From contig NC_067203.1 in the NCBI RefSeq assembly GCF_026262505.1, positions 14,024,392 through 14,088,391 on the forward strand: DNA of 64,000 nt, read 5' to 3'. Both the position numbers and the translations under genes were made by a program. This document shows, in pieces, positions 19,900-30,124 of this stretch. This DNA comes from Trichomonas vaginalis G3. Lineage: Eukaryota > Parabasalia > Trichomonadida > Trichomonadidae. The notes beneath the pieces were generated by a model, which did not search any database, was not told where the DNA came from, and worked only from the letters and a program-made list of their open reading frames with translations. Within the stretch, counting starts at the first letter, position 1; each line of letters starts with the position of its first letter.

Positions 19900-20340
19900 C
19901 TTCAAATTTATAGCGATTTCAATTACAACATAAGTTTGATTAGATCATCCTGAAAGTTTATACTTATAAACAGCCTAGATATTTGCAATATACTTATAAT
20001 GAATAAAAAATTGGATTAAGAGCGCAAACAATGTAAATTCAAACCAAACCATGTTTCAACCTCCCATTAAACTCTGTTTGTTAATATCAACAAGATTTAT
20101 TCCCGAATATTCTCAGATGTTTATATAATTCATGCTGTAATTGTCATATATAATTTATGGTTGCTTTCATTCCCTTCATCCGAGAGATATTTGATCAATT
20201 TGGAACATTATTCTCTTTGAAAACACCAAATTTATCCAATCAAAATGTTTTCTGATCTATGGCACTTTCATTTATCCATAAATACTCATGATTAGACTTT
20301 GAGATAATAATTTTTTTTTATTCGAATTTGACGGCGCAAA
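19900..20340. other. gene-free spacer
   Basis: AT-rich spacer from the outer edge of the right arm to the ankyrin-RhoGEF gene. Nothing identified. Confidence 0.5.
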
Positions 20341-23300
20341 ATGAAGCATTCATTTGCTGAAGGAAATGTGAATGCTTTGCTTGAAGCGTGCTTAAATTCT
20401 GATGAAAAGCATCTGCAGCAGCTGCTTGACAACTTTAATGCACAAAATATTGGCTTAGATTTTTATTATGACGATAATGGAAGGACATTACTTCACATTT
20501 TGGCATCATATCCTGATTTCAAATACTGGAAGCTTCTCCTTAACAGTTTTATCTATCTCGATTCTACAGACAGTTCTTTACAAACTGCTTTGCATATTGC
20601 AGTTTTAAATAAAAACGTTGAAGCATGCAGAGCATTATTAAAATTTAATGTCTCATTTACGGCTGAAGATGAAAAGGGCTTTAATCCTGTTCAACTGGCA
20701 TTTTTATCCAATGATAAGGACGTTCTCGATTCTTTTCTTGATTTCAATCTCCCATTTAAATACATGTACAATAACAAGCACAGTATAGCTAAATTATGTT
20801 TCGATAACAATTGTATTGAATCTTTTGAGTATTTATGTCAAATATTCAAAGCCGGAAGTCTCATGGAGATCGATGAAGATGGTAAGGCCATCATTCATTA
20901 TGCGGCTCAGCTATCAAATAAATCATTTATGCAAATATTATTAGATTATAATGTTGATATCAATCAAAAAACTACGAAACCGCGATCCAATACAGCAAAT
21001 TCAGACGATCCTAATTCTGTCGGACTTACTGCTCTCGATATTGCTACTAATCCTGAAGTAATCGAATTATTAGCCTACAGAGGAGCAGTTTGCAGCAGAG
21101 AACAGAAAGAATTTGTTAAAGACATTGTCCAGCGTGTTAATAAAGACAGAGAAATCTTCAATGATATGAAAGAACCAATTGATATTGTCGATTATAACAA
21201 TTACACCCCATTAATTTACGCATTACTCAATAAGCATAGCAGATCAAGCAAACAATCACAATTATCTTTAATTCAACAGCTTCTCGATAAAAAAGCAAAT
21301 CCAAATTTCTTTACTTCAACAACTACAGCCTACCACATTGCCGCAGAGACGAAAAACATCGAAGCAATCAAATTATTCCTCAAATACCAGCAGCCGCCAG
21401 CTATGACGAGTCGAGATTCCGTTGGAAAAACTTGCATCATCTACGCTGTCGAATCTGAAGATCCAGAAACAGTCAAAGTCCTTGTTACAGGCCAAAAAGT
21501 CTCACAGTACGATTACGATACACTCGCGAAGCTTCTTTTCTCCTTTGATGATGATATTGCGAGCCAAATGGCCGGCCCTCTCATAGAAGGTGGTTTCCCA
21601 CCCGACACAAAGACTCCCAATGGCGAATCCCTCCTCTACGCCGCCGTAAAGAACTGCAAACCTATGTTGGCTGAAGTATGCATCAAATTATCACAGCTCA
21701 GCCAAGCAGATCTCGACAACCTTCTTGTAGAAGCAGTTATGAACGAATGCCCTGTCGTTCCAACCCTCCTGAAGTGCGGTGCCAGCATTACAATGTACCA
21801 TGGTCGACCACTTTTTCACTTCACCGCAAAACACAGAACTAGCGATGCCTTGATTGCACTGATGAAAGATCCCAATCAAAACAAGACATCGGTAGATACA
21901 AGAGGAAACACTTATGTCCACTACGCCGCATTGCTTGCAAACCCTCGCGCGATCAAAGATTCGTTTTCCATTCTCAAACTCGACGCGAACACTCAAAACA
22001 GCGAAGAAGAAACACCTCTCCACATCTTGACACAGTCAGGAGGTCCTTCTTATCGCCAGTGTTTCGAAGCTTTGATAGAGAATAACGCGAATCCTTTGAT
22101 TGTCAACAAAATGAAGCAAAACATTCTTCATTACGCCGCGAGATACGGACATACCGATGTTCTCGATTTCCTGTTGAACCAAGGCGGTCTAACTGAAGAG
22201 CAGAAGAACCAATTGTATGATCAACAAGATGCAAATGGTTTCACTCCTTTGGAATCTGCTTTACTCGCAAATATGACAGAAGCAGGCAGAAAACTGACAA
22301 AATTAAAGGCGCATCCTATTTTTGATTCTCCTTTAACATATTCTTCCATCAAAGCGTTCCTTGATAGAGGCTTAAGTCCTAATGTATTCGACAAAGACGA
22401 TTCTCCTCTAATAAACAACGTTGTCGAACTATATGATGAAAACAAGCCAAATGATTGCATCACATTAGTTCAGTTGTTATTAGATGCAGGAGCAAATTCA
22501 AGCCTTGTCGATTCAAAGACTGAATCAGCCTTCCATCACGCGTTAAGGAAGAAAGACATCAACCTCTGCAAGATGCTGATGGACGCCGGTTCAAGTTTCT
22601 TAGTTGGACGTCCTTTGAATGTAATTTGCGAAGAAATGAACCTCAAAGAAATCGGCGCAATGATAAAGAAACCTTTGAGAAGAGCGTGCGCCGCATTAGA
22701 ACTATGTGACATTTTCAAGAACGCGTGCAAAGAATATACAGCAGCTTTCGAACTGTTAAATGACGAGTTAAGGAAATGTCCTGAAGTACAATTGTATATT
22801 CCAGAAATGGAGAACATGCAGAGATTAATGGACATGTTCGTTGCGAGATTAGCTCCAATTGTCAATATAATGAAACCGACAACTAATTTAGGAGATATCT
22901 TCATTTATTTCGTCGATGCTTTTGCAGGAAGCATCAATGTTTCTACGGCTTATTGCGCTGCAAAAGCTGTAATTGATAAGTCTCCAAACATTGCGCCAAT
23001 GCTTAATAATACTTGCAAATTAAGTCGTAATAACTTGAACGATTTGTTGATTATTCCTGTCCAAATTATGACGAGATTGGGATCATTAGTTGAAGCTATT
23101 TTAGTAAATACTAATGCTGATACAGATGATTACAAAGCTCTTCAGAAGACTTACACGAAGTTTATGGCTTTGGGTATAGAAACTAATGAAAGACAACTCA
23201 TTTTCGATTCACAGAAGAAACTTGAACAAATACATATTTTGTATAATAACGTTCGTTTCTTCGCTCAAGATGTTTTAGTTATTTATGAAAATTTCACAAT

Positions 23301-23994
23301 CGTACAATACACGGAACCACCAACTTTCAAGCCGATTGGAAACTATCAGGACTGGGGGTTGTCCTTCTTTTCATGCGAGACACCAAGCGGACTCCAACAG
23401 AAGTATTTCAAGGCAAGTTCGAGCGATCTAAAAGATATGTTGTCAGGTGAAAGTTTGACAATTTTCTTCTTCAGAAAATTTGTTTTGTTTGGCCAGTTAA
23501 TGAAAGACGACAAATTCCAATTGATCTACAGATGCAACACTGATGAGATCCTCTTTGATTTCGGCGCACAGCACGGACCAGATGGATTTGTCATATGGAC
23601 ACCAATTGGAAAACTCCACCTCAAAGTAAACAACAAAGGTGGTGGAATTGGTGGAGATTTCGTTAAGAAACAATGGAGAGTTTCTGCAACGAAATTGTAC
23701 GCTCCGGACCCAGCAACAGAAGAATCACCTGTTAATGGAGAAACAGTACATGTTGCATGGGTTAGCAAACAAACAAATTGCGTGCACACGACAAGAGCAA
23801 TCATAAGAGATTGCAAGAATCGTGAAGAGGCAAGACAGAAAATTCTTAAGTACTTGAAAGATAAAAAAGTCGATTTCATTGAAATTCCTAACGCGGAAGG
23901 TGAAATACAACCATTAGTCCTTTCGCACTTTATCACTTATAGACCTCCTAAAGGTCAATCTTCGGATGTGTTATCTGATTTCTTGGTAAGATAA
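20341..23994 (+). CDS. ankyrin-repeat protein with C-terminal DH-PH-like (RhoGEF) region
   Basis: A 1217-residue protein. Residues about 1-780 are ankyrin repeats, many with TLLHILA, TALHIAV, NILHYAARYGH or TPLESAL cores. After that comes an all-helical block (about 785-960: LELCDIFKNACKEYTAAFELL, a FIYFVDAF segment, and LLIIPVQIMTRLGSLVEAIL), whose spacing follows a Dbl-homology domain, with IPVQIMTRLG in place of the family's LxxPxQRxxRY. A beta-rich region with FFRKFVLFGQLM and a WRVSAT end (about 1000-1135) fits a PH domain. It would activate a Rho/Rac GTPase and so act on actin, with the ankyrins as scaffold. The key Gln is retained in place but the Arg after it is not obvious, so activity is uncertain. 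Confidence 0.7.
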   Translation: MKHSFAEGNVNALLEACLNSDEKHLQQLLDNFNAQNIGLDFYYDDNGRTLLHILASYPDFKYWKLLLNSFIYLDSTDSSLQTALHIAVLNKNVEACRALLKFNVSFTAEDEKGFNPVQLAFLSNDKDVLDSFLDFNLPFKYMYNNKHSIAKLCFDNNCIESFEYLCQIFKAGSLMEIDEDGKAIIHYAAQLSNKSFMQILLDYNVDINQKTTKPRSNTANSDDPNSVGLTALDIATNPEVIELLAYRGAVCSREQKEFVKDIVQRVNKDREIFNDMKEPIDIVDYNNYTPLIYALLNKHSRSSKQSQLSLIQQLLDKKANPNFFTSTTTAYHIAAETKNIEAIKLFLKYQQPPAMTSRDSVGKTCIIYAVESEDPETVKVLVTGQKVSQYDYDTLAKLLFSFDDDIASQMAGPLIEGGFPPDTKTPNGESLLYAAVKNCKPMLAEVCIKLSQLSQADLDNLLVEAVMNECPVVPTLLKCGASITMYHGRPLFHFTAKHRTSDALIALMKDPNQNKTSVDTRGNTYVHYAALLANPRAIKDSFSILKLDANTQNSEEETPLHILTQSGGPSYRQCFEALIENNANPLIVNKMKQNILHYAARYGHTDVLDFLLNQGGLTEEQKNQLYDQQDANGFTPLESALLANMTEAGRKLTKLKAHPIFDSPLTYSSIKAFLDRGLSPNVFDKDDSPLINNVVELYDENKPNDCITLVQLLLDAGANSSLVDSKTESAFHHALRKKDINLCKMLMDAGSSFLVGRPLNVICEEMNLKEIGAMIKKPLRRACAALELCDIFKNACKEYTAAFELLNDELRKCPEVQLYIPEMENMQRLMDMFVARLAPIVNIMKPTTNLGDIFIYFVDAFAGSINVSTAYCAAKAVIDKSPNIAPMLNNTCKLSRNNLNDLLIIPVQIMTRLGSLVEAILVNTNADTDDYKALQKTYTKFMALGIETNERQLIFDSQKKLEQIHILYNNVRFFAQDVLVIYENFTIVQYTEPPTFKPIGNYQDWGLSFFSCETPSGLQQKYFKASSSDLKDMLSGESLTIFFFRKFVLFGQLMKDDKFQLIYRCNTDEILFDFGAQHGPDGFVIWTPIGKLHLKVNNKGGGIGGDFVKKQWRVSATKLYAPDPATEESPVNGETVHVAWVSKQTNCVHTTRAIIRDCKNREEARQKILKYLKDKKVDFIEIPNAEGEIQPLVLSHFITYRPPKGQSSDVLSDFLVR

Positions 23995-24093
23995 TAATAA
24001 ATATTTTATTATTTTTCGATTGTTTTATTATCTAATCAGAATTTTTAAAATTAACACTTTTGTTGCGTTTTTAAGAGGCGTGATGCCTGTTAA

Positions 24094-25135
24094 GGGTGCA
24101 CCCGCATGTACGTTTATTTGAGAGGAGGAGGATTACCCTCTCAATTTTGAAAGCTTCGTTAACTTAATATCTCGATGAATATTGGATTAAAATTGAATTT
24201 GCCCATACCAATATATCTGATACAATATCCTTAAGTTTTACTAAAAAGAATTTTTTAAAATCCCTGCAGATTCGGGGATTTTTAAATTTTTTGATTTTTT
24301 TCGAAAATTTTTCGGGAAAAAAAACATTTTCAGAAGAGCCTTAACGGCTAAGTTTTATGTTTAATGTTGAGTATCAAAAAGAATGGGCATCTGATATAGC
24401 CATCATATATCCCAGAAGCAAATAAAAATTCTGACTTTTTAAGCATAAAAAATGAAATTTTATTTTTTGCAAAAAACAGGCCACCCGGATGTACGTTTAT
24501 TTGAGAGGAGGAGGATTAAATTTTTGAAAGCACTAAAATTTGTAAATATGCTAGTTATATAATAATATGCATTATTTTAAAAAATAAAAATTAAAGCACG
24601 TTAAAATCTTTTTTGATGAATTTTTACAAAAGCTACTCAGGATAATGCAAGATATGAGTAGTTAAACATAAATTTCAAATCAGATTTTACTTATAATAAA
24701 TATTTTAAATTTCCGAAAATTAAGTTCAGATCGACTCTATACGTAGTAAATACTAAATAAGGTGCCAAAAACCTATTAAACAGTATCAAAACTATCAAGA
24801 TTGTAATGTTTTTGAAGAAAAATTTATAGAATTATGGACTTCAAACAGATATTATGTAAATAAAAATAATATAATGAATTTATTTATTCGTATAATAGCA
24901 GTAATAAGTCGATTATTCACTTCTACTTCTGAGATTTGAATTTAATTTCGACAGAAAAAGAGATTCAAGAGGAAAATACTAGGGGATACAAACATCCACC
25001 ATGACAGGATTATTATGGAGCCAAGTTGTATTTTTTGATATTTTTAGAGTTTTCCTACCTATTTAGGTACCAAGTTATTGCTAAAAAATTAAGGTTCTAA
25101 ATTCTGAAGTTTACATGATCCTCCCGGGCGCACCC
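24094..25135 (+). mobile_element. TTAA-flanked noncoding element, copy 1 (1042 bp)
   Basis: Bounded by TTAA on both sides (24090-24093 and 25136-25139) with short terminal inverted repeats GGGTGCRCCCG. No open frame. An internal copy of the left end (CATGTACGTTTATTTGAGAG and onward) recurs about 380 bp in. The same element is at 59415-60452 in reverse. TTAA target duplications are typical of piggyBac-type transposons, so a nonautonomous (MITE-like) member is the likeliest identity. Confidence 0.8.
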
Positions 25136-25169
25136 TTAAAAACGCAGTAAAAATGTGATTCTCGGGCTT

Positions 25170-25839
25170 ATGATTATTTTTGATTTTAATGCCGAACAGC
25201 ATTGTAATCAAAAAATAATCGTATGCATGAGAATTAATTTTTTTTTAATTGATTCAACCACAGAGATCATGTATATTCAATCAATTATTATCAATTAATG
25301 GTCCTGGACTTGTTGAGAAAGGAATAGTTTCAATATGGCAACATCAACATTGGGGTGATCAGTATAAAAATGAAAGCCTTTTAAAAATATGTGATAGAAA
25401 TGATAGCAATGTATATTGTCTTCTTACAAATCCAAATAACTACTTGGTAATTGATCTGAAAGCATCTTTTCCGATATCTGGATTAATTATAAGAGGCACG
25501 ACATCAGCGGGATATCCGTGGACAAATATTTATCCGAGTTATGCTTTAGAGTTTTCTAATGATAATGAAACATTCGAAATACTATATCAAGAAAATTTAT
25601 CTTCCCGAATCTCAGATTCTAACTTATTTACCGAATATTTTTTCGGAAGAATATATTATTTTCGGTATTTTCGTCTTAGGGTTCTATCTCAGGCTCTTGA
25701 TTGGACACTTCACGGTCAATATTTTTCATGGTTGGATTTTTATCCAGCTTATGCCGAATTATTTTCTCGCCCTATAAGAAATTGTCACAATTTCAATATT
25801 TTTTATCTAATGGCCTTCATTTTAATATATGAGACATGA
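25170..25839 (+). CDS. F5/8 type C (discoidin)-like protein with a probable 43-nt intron
   Basis: Exon 1 from the ATG at 25170 encodes MIIFDFNAEQHCNQKII, ending at 25220. A probable intron runs 25221-25263 (GTATGC ... CAACCACAG), and exon 2 starts AGA TCA TGT and continues 191 codons to 25839. The exon 2 frame has an in-frame stop right before it and no early ATG, and the joined frame is phase-0, which is why I propose splicing. The body reads as a discoidin jellyroll: YLVIDLKASFPISGLIIRGT, FSNDNETFEILY, and YFRYFRLRVLSQALDW, giving the family's sugar- or lipid-binding fold. Copy 1 of the TTAA element ends 31 nt before the ATG, so the promoter may be within or replaced by it. Confidence 0.5.
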
Positions 25840-26125
25840 ATTAGATATTTTTCTTCAATCGCTTGGTAAAATAAAGATATTCATATGACTCGAATCGATT
25901 CAATAAAATTATCAATAAAATCTATTCTTGACTGAAATGAGATTTCAATAACTAAGTAAGTAATATCTAATACTGCAATGCAAAAGAAATATTTGATCAT
26001 AATATGTGAAAATTAATGCAGAAAGATAAGACTAGAAACGAAATTAGAGAAATAAATTTCTAAAAAATGGAAATTTTATATAAATAAGATTTTAAAATAC
26101 AGATAGAAAAGAAAATATATAAAAT

Positions 26126-27621
26126 CTAACGCGTGGATGTGAGATGGGCCATCATCCATTTCGGAAGCATTCCAGTACGGTAAGATACAGGATATTTGTT
26201 GGTTGTAGCATTGAATAAAGCTGTTCTATCCTTCACTTGATGAATTCCGTCATTTTGTCTTCTGTTTGTTTTAATTGTCGAAAATCTTTTTGTTGAAGAA
26301 TGATCGGAATCATGTTTTACCTTTGTCTGCGTCTGTTTCGGCTTGTTTGCAGGCTTCACTTCCTTTTTGACTGCAGTTGAATACTTCGAAACTGTTCTTG
26401 AAGTATTTAAGTTTGAATTTGTTCTGATTTCGGATATTTTGGCGAGATGAAGAGGAATTATTTGTCTCTTCTTAAATTGTGTGGTTTTTATCTGTGAATT
26501 TTCATGAGAAGAAGTGTAATTAGAAGATGAAAGTAAAACATCCTTGGAAGGGATTGAATTGCTGTTCTTTGTTGCATCCTTTGATGGAATAGAAGGTTTG
26601 TCCTTTTCATTTCTTAAAAGATCCTTTTGATGCTGAGAAATTTTCAAATTTATATGATTTAGAACGTCATCCCTCCTTGTATTTGATATTGCATTATGTA
26701 TATCATTTCTTTGTTGGACTGAATTTGGTTTTACCCAATCATAGCAATAATCAAATGGAATTTCGTCAGAAATCATCGCATCATAGATCATTTTTCTGTA
26801 CATCGCGTAGTTTGGCTCTTCTTCAAACTTTAATGAGCGGACAGATGTGTAATAGTTGATGAAGAAGCTATTTAGACCTGAACATAAATCTTCTGGTTCT
26901 GTCGATTTCTTCTTCATCAAAATGGCTTCATACTTCTTATTCCCCTTTGCAGGCAAACCCATCCATGGAAGTTTTCCTCGGAGAAGGTAAATCCAGACAT
27001 AAAATAAAGATTCCATGTCATCTCTTCTTGATTGCTCTTTTCCTTCAAGAGCGTTGATCGAAGCATATCTGGCAGTACCAGTTAATGATTTTCCGGAACA
27101 ATTACGAATATGACGATTATTTGAGTCAACGAACTTTTTTGAAAGTCCAAAATCAATGATATAGACTTTATTAGAGTTTTCGCCAACACCCATTGCAAAA
27201 TTGTCTGGTTTAATATCGCGATGAATGTATTTATGTTTATGAACGTATTCTACACATGAAATCATTTGCGTTGCAAGCATTAATACAGTTTTTGCGAAAA
27301 CTTCTGTGTTCCAGATGTTAAATCCTCAAGAGACTTTCCGAGTAATTCCATTGCCATATAATTTGTTGATTCTGTATGTCCGACAGCATAGACAACTGGA
27401 ATATTGTTGCATGGCTCTATGGAATTATTTGTGGCCTTGGAGGCTTGGAACATTGAGTAAAGTTTAGCTTCAAAAAAAAGTTGAGGAGCTTCAGAGTTTC
27501 TGGGTTCCAATTTTAGAGCAACTCTTTGTCTAGTATTGTGGTTGACTGCTTCCCAAACCTCTCCGAAACTTCCAGATCCGAGACGCTTCTGAGTAATGTA
27601 ATCTCCGTAGATTTTTCGCAT
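26126..27621 (-). CDS. casein kinase 1-like Ser/Thr kinase with one apparent frameshift
   Basis: A CK1-family kinase of about 497 residues when read through. From the ATG at 27619-27621: glycine loop GSGSFGEVWEA, VAIKL-type VALKLEP, hinge MAMELLGKSLEDL, catalytic HRDIKPDNFAMG, DFGLSKKF, and GTARYASINALEG with SRRDDMESLFYV, all diagnostic of CK1. The C-terminal 190 residues are a basic Ser/Thr-rich tail. The first frame stops after KFSQK, and the second starts MLATQMIS. A run of five T on the plus strand (27289-27293) would have to be six for the usual KTVLMLA. That is either a single-base deletion that kills the gene or a sequencing error in a run. Cytoplasmic or nuclear signalling kinase otherwise. 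Confidence 0.85.
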
Positions 27622-28255
27622 CTGAAGATAATTTACAAAAAAATTGAAAGGAGAAAATTAATAACTTATCAGCTATGTTGATTGATTGTAGCTTAAGTTT
27701 AGGAACCATTCTTTTCTCAATTTTGAAATTTGTATTCAATATTTCGAATAATTCAATCTTGAAACTTGCAGAATCAAATACATTGTTAGAAAGAAGTATG
27801 AAATTATTGATTAAAAATTTTCAATAGGGAATTTGTAAAGGAATTCAAAAATATTGAATGAATAATGTGTATTTATCTATATCTAAATCAAGTTAAATTT
27901 GGAGATGAGAAAGTTTTCTGATAATTTATTTGAGAGAACAAAGAATTTTTTTCTAAAAAATTGATTTCAATTTTGGTCTAACCGATATGAAAATATTGAA
28001 AATGTTTAATTGCATATGCCTAAAACAAGGTAAACAAGGTGATGAATAATCTTTTTCCGAACGAAGTGTAATCTTATAGATTGTGCTGATAATTTGATCG
28101 AAGACAAATGAATTTATTCAAATTAATGTGAGAAAAATTCAGATTATATCTTTTATACTAAGGAAAACATCTCAGATATGAAGTTTGGATCAAAAAAAAC
28201 TTTCGAAAAGTGTTTAAAATTCATTAGATACTTATAGTAAAATATCAAATGTAAA
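27622..28255. other. gene-free spacer
   Basis: AT-rich spacer between the kinase and tRNA-Glu. No feature seen. Confidence 0.5.
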
Positions 28256-28327
28256 TCCGATATCGTTCAGCGGTTAGGATATGTGGTTTTCATCCACAGG
28301 ATCGGGGTTCGACTCCCCGTATCGGAA
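28256..28327 (+). tRNA. tRNA-Glu (anticodon TTC)
   Basis: 72 nt. Acceptor TCCGATA/TATCGGA, discriminator A, anticodon stem TGTGG/CCACA with loop TTTTCAT and anticodon TTC at 28289-28291, T arm CGGGG-TTCGACT-CCCCG. B box GGTTCGACTCC intact. No intron. Confidence 0.96.
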
Positions 28328-28330
28328 TAA

Positions 28331-28345
28331 TTTTTCTTTTTTTTT
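28331..28345 (+). terminator. Pol III terminator of tRNA-Glu
   Basis: T-runs of 5 and 9 following the tRNA. Confidence 0.8.
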
Positions 28346-28479
28346 CATTCTGTATGAGAATCATATTCACCCGACATCAATCAAACAGCTGTTTATATTC
28401 TATCATGATGAAAAGGAGTAGAAACTAAAAACCAATCTGAAATTTGTTTTAAAAAAACATTAAACTGAACAAAAATATT

Positions 28480-29796
28480 TTATTCGGTTTTCTCCCATAA
28501 TGAAATCAAACCAGATACATCAGCCGCAATAAATCTCTTTTGCTGCTTGCACCATTCGACAGCAGCAATAGTAGATTCATGAAGAGTCAAAATTGCGATT
28601 TCTTCGCCTTGTTCCTGCATAATTAAGTCACCCATGTCCGTTCCTGCAACCCAGAGCCATTTTCCGTCAACATATGTGATTGCTGCCGGACATTTAGCTC
28701 TCATTGAAGGAACTCTGACCATTTTCTTCATAATAACATGCTTGAAGTTGTCTTCTGATATCAAGAGACCAGAAAGTTCGCTTCTCATGTTGACAAATAT
28801 CAAATCTCCATCTGGAATATGGACAATTGCAACAGCATCGACAGAACATGGTTTAATATTGAGAAGTCCGGACATTGAGACATGTGTGACTCCTGTAGAC
28901 TTCAGTTCGTTCCTTGCTGACTTGAAAAATCTGGATTCTTTAGGTTCAACCAAAACTACATCGATATCGCCATCAGATGTGCCGCATATAATTGCGCCAC
29001 CATCAGGAGATACGCAAAGTGCTGTAATCGGCTTTTTCAGCTTATGGAATTTGCTGTAAATTGGATCAACATTGGAAATCGTTGAGTTTGTAGGTTGTTT
29101 GAAACTTGCTGATGCATCCAATGTATGTGATGGATTTAATTCCGAAAGATCTAAGCTGTAAAGTACACCAGCACGATCACCAACAATTATGATCGGTGGA
29201 GTTGTATATCTAGCAATTTCGCTTGGTGGAGATGGCATAGGAAGTTCGTAGATACGAGAATCATTGCAAAGGAAGAATAATGATTGTGTGACGCCGATAC
29301 CAGCAACCATTGTCTCAGAAACCCAATCAAACTTAATAAATGCAACATCTGGAATGGAAACTGAGCTAATAATACGTAATTGGCGTTGAGCAGTGCTAGC
29401 AAAGTGGATTGAACCATCAATTGTTGAAAATGCGAACCTTTCACGGGAAAATGGAGCGCATTTAATAAAAGAAACTGGTCCTGGAGCTGTAAGAGCAGAG
29501 CACATTTGTCTCCAAGGAATTATTTCTGTATCACTTACTGACATTGAAAGAATTGTTGGAGCTTTTAGCCTTCTGCTATGTAAAAGTAGCCAAAGATCGT
29601 TTAGAGAATGTTTGGCTTTGCTTCTTGTTGTTTCTAACAATAAAATTCGAAGAGGCAAATAAGTATTTTCTCTGAACTTGCTGTTTAACTGTCCTTCGAA
29701 CTTCTTTAAGAAATAACGACGGAAACTTACATATCCACGACCATCGGATCTATAAATTCCATCGTATTCTGTAATATCATCAATAACATTTTTCAT
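28480..29796 (-). CDS. WD40-repeat protein, WDR13-like at best
   Basis: A 438-residue protein from the ATG at 29794-29796; an Inr-like TCATAAA (29806-29812) lies 14 nt before it. Residues about 1-50 form an Arg/Tyr-rich helical N-terminus (YVSFRRYFLKKFEGQL). The rest is beta-propeller repeats: AFSTIDGSIHF, ITALCVSPDGGAIICGTSDGDIDVV, AITYVDGKWLWVAGTDMGDLI, and AAVEWCKQQKRFIAADVSGLISLWE. The basic N-terminus before the propeller is like WDR13, but I hold that loosely. Scaffold role inferred. Confidence 0.75.
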   Translation of the reverse strand: MKNVIDDITEYDGIYRSDGRGYVSFRRYFLKKFEGQLNSKFRENTYLPLRILLLETTRSKAKHSLNDLWLLLHSRRLKAPTILSMSVSDTEIIPWRQMCSALTAPGPVSFIKCAPFSRERFAFSTIDGSIHFASTAQRQLRIISSVSIPDVAFIKFDWVSETMVAGIGVTQSLFFLCNDSRIYELPMPSPPSEIARYTTPPIIIVGDRAGVLYSLDLSELNPSHTLDASASFKQPTNSTISNVDPIYSKFHKLKKPITALCVSPDGGAIICGTSDGDIDVVLVEPKESRFFKSARNELKSTGVTHVSMSGLLNIKPCSVDAVAIVHIPDGDLIFVNMRSELSGLLISEDNFKHVIMKKMVRVPSMRAKCPAAITYVDGKWLWVAGTDMGDLIMQEQGEEIAILTLHESTIAAVEWCKQQKRFIAADVSGLISLWEKTE

Positions 29797-29805
29797 TTCA
29801 AAAAT

Positions 29806-29812
29806 TTTATGA
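29806..29812 (-). promoter_or_regulatory. Inr-like element (TCATAAA)
   Basis: Minus-strand TCATA with +1 A at 29810, 14 nt before the WD40 gene ATG. Confidence 0.4.
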
Positions 29813-30124
29813 AAAAAAAAATCATGAAAATCATAATTCTGGTTTCTAATCAAACTTTAATATTCAATCAAAGAGTATCGAGAAACTTTCATATTACTTG
29901 GTCTCAAATATGAAGAAATTGAGAAATTTTTTCAACAATTTCAGAGTCTGACCCAAAACTTATTGTATTTATTATTTTTCCTTAAACCAAACGCCATCGT
30001 TCATTCCTGGATGAATGATTTTCAAATAAATTTTTGAAAAATCTGCATAATTGAATAAAAGTATTATCAAATATGTGTTTATAAAAGATTTGTCATAATA
30101 TAAATATAAATAAAAAGAATTAAC

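Noticed and set aside
24063-25148. Larger inverted repeat extending beyond TTAA at copy 1 (TGCGTTTTTAAG on both sides)
   Set aside because: It is not found at copy 2 and the left side is interrupted by about 20 bp, so TTAA is taken as the element border.
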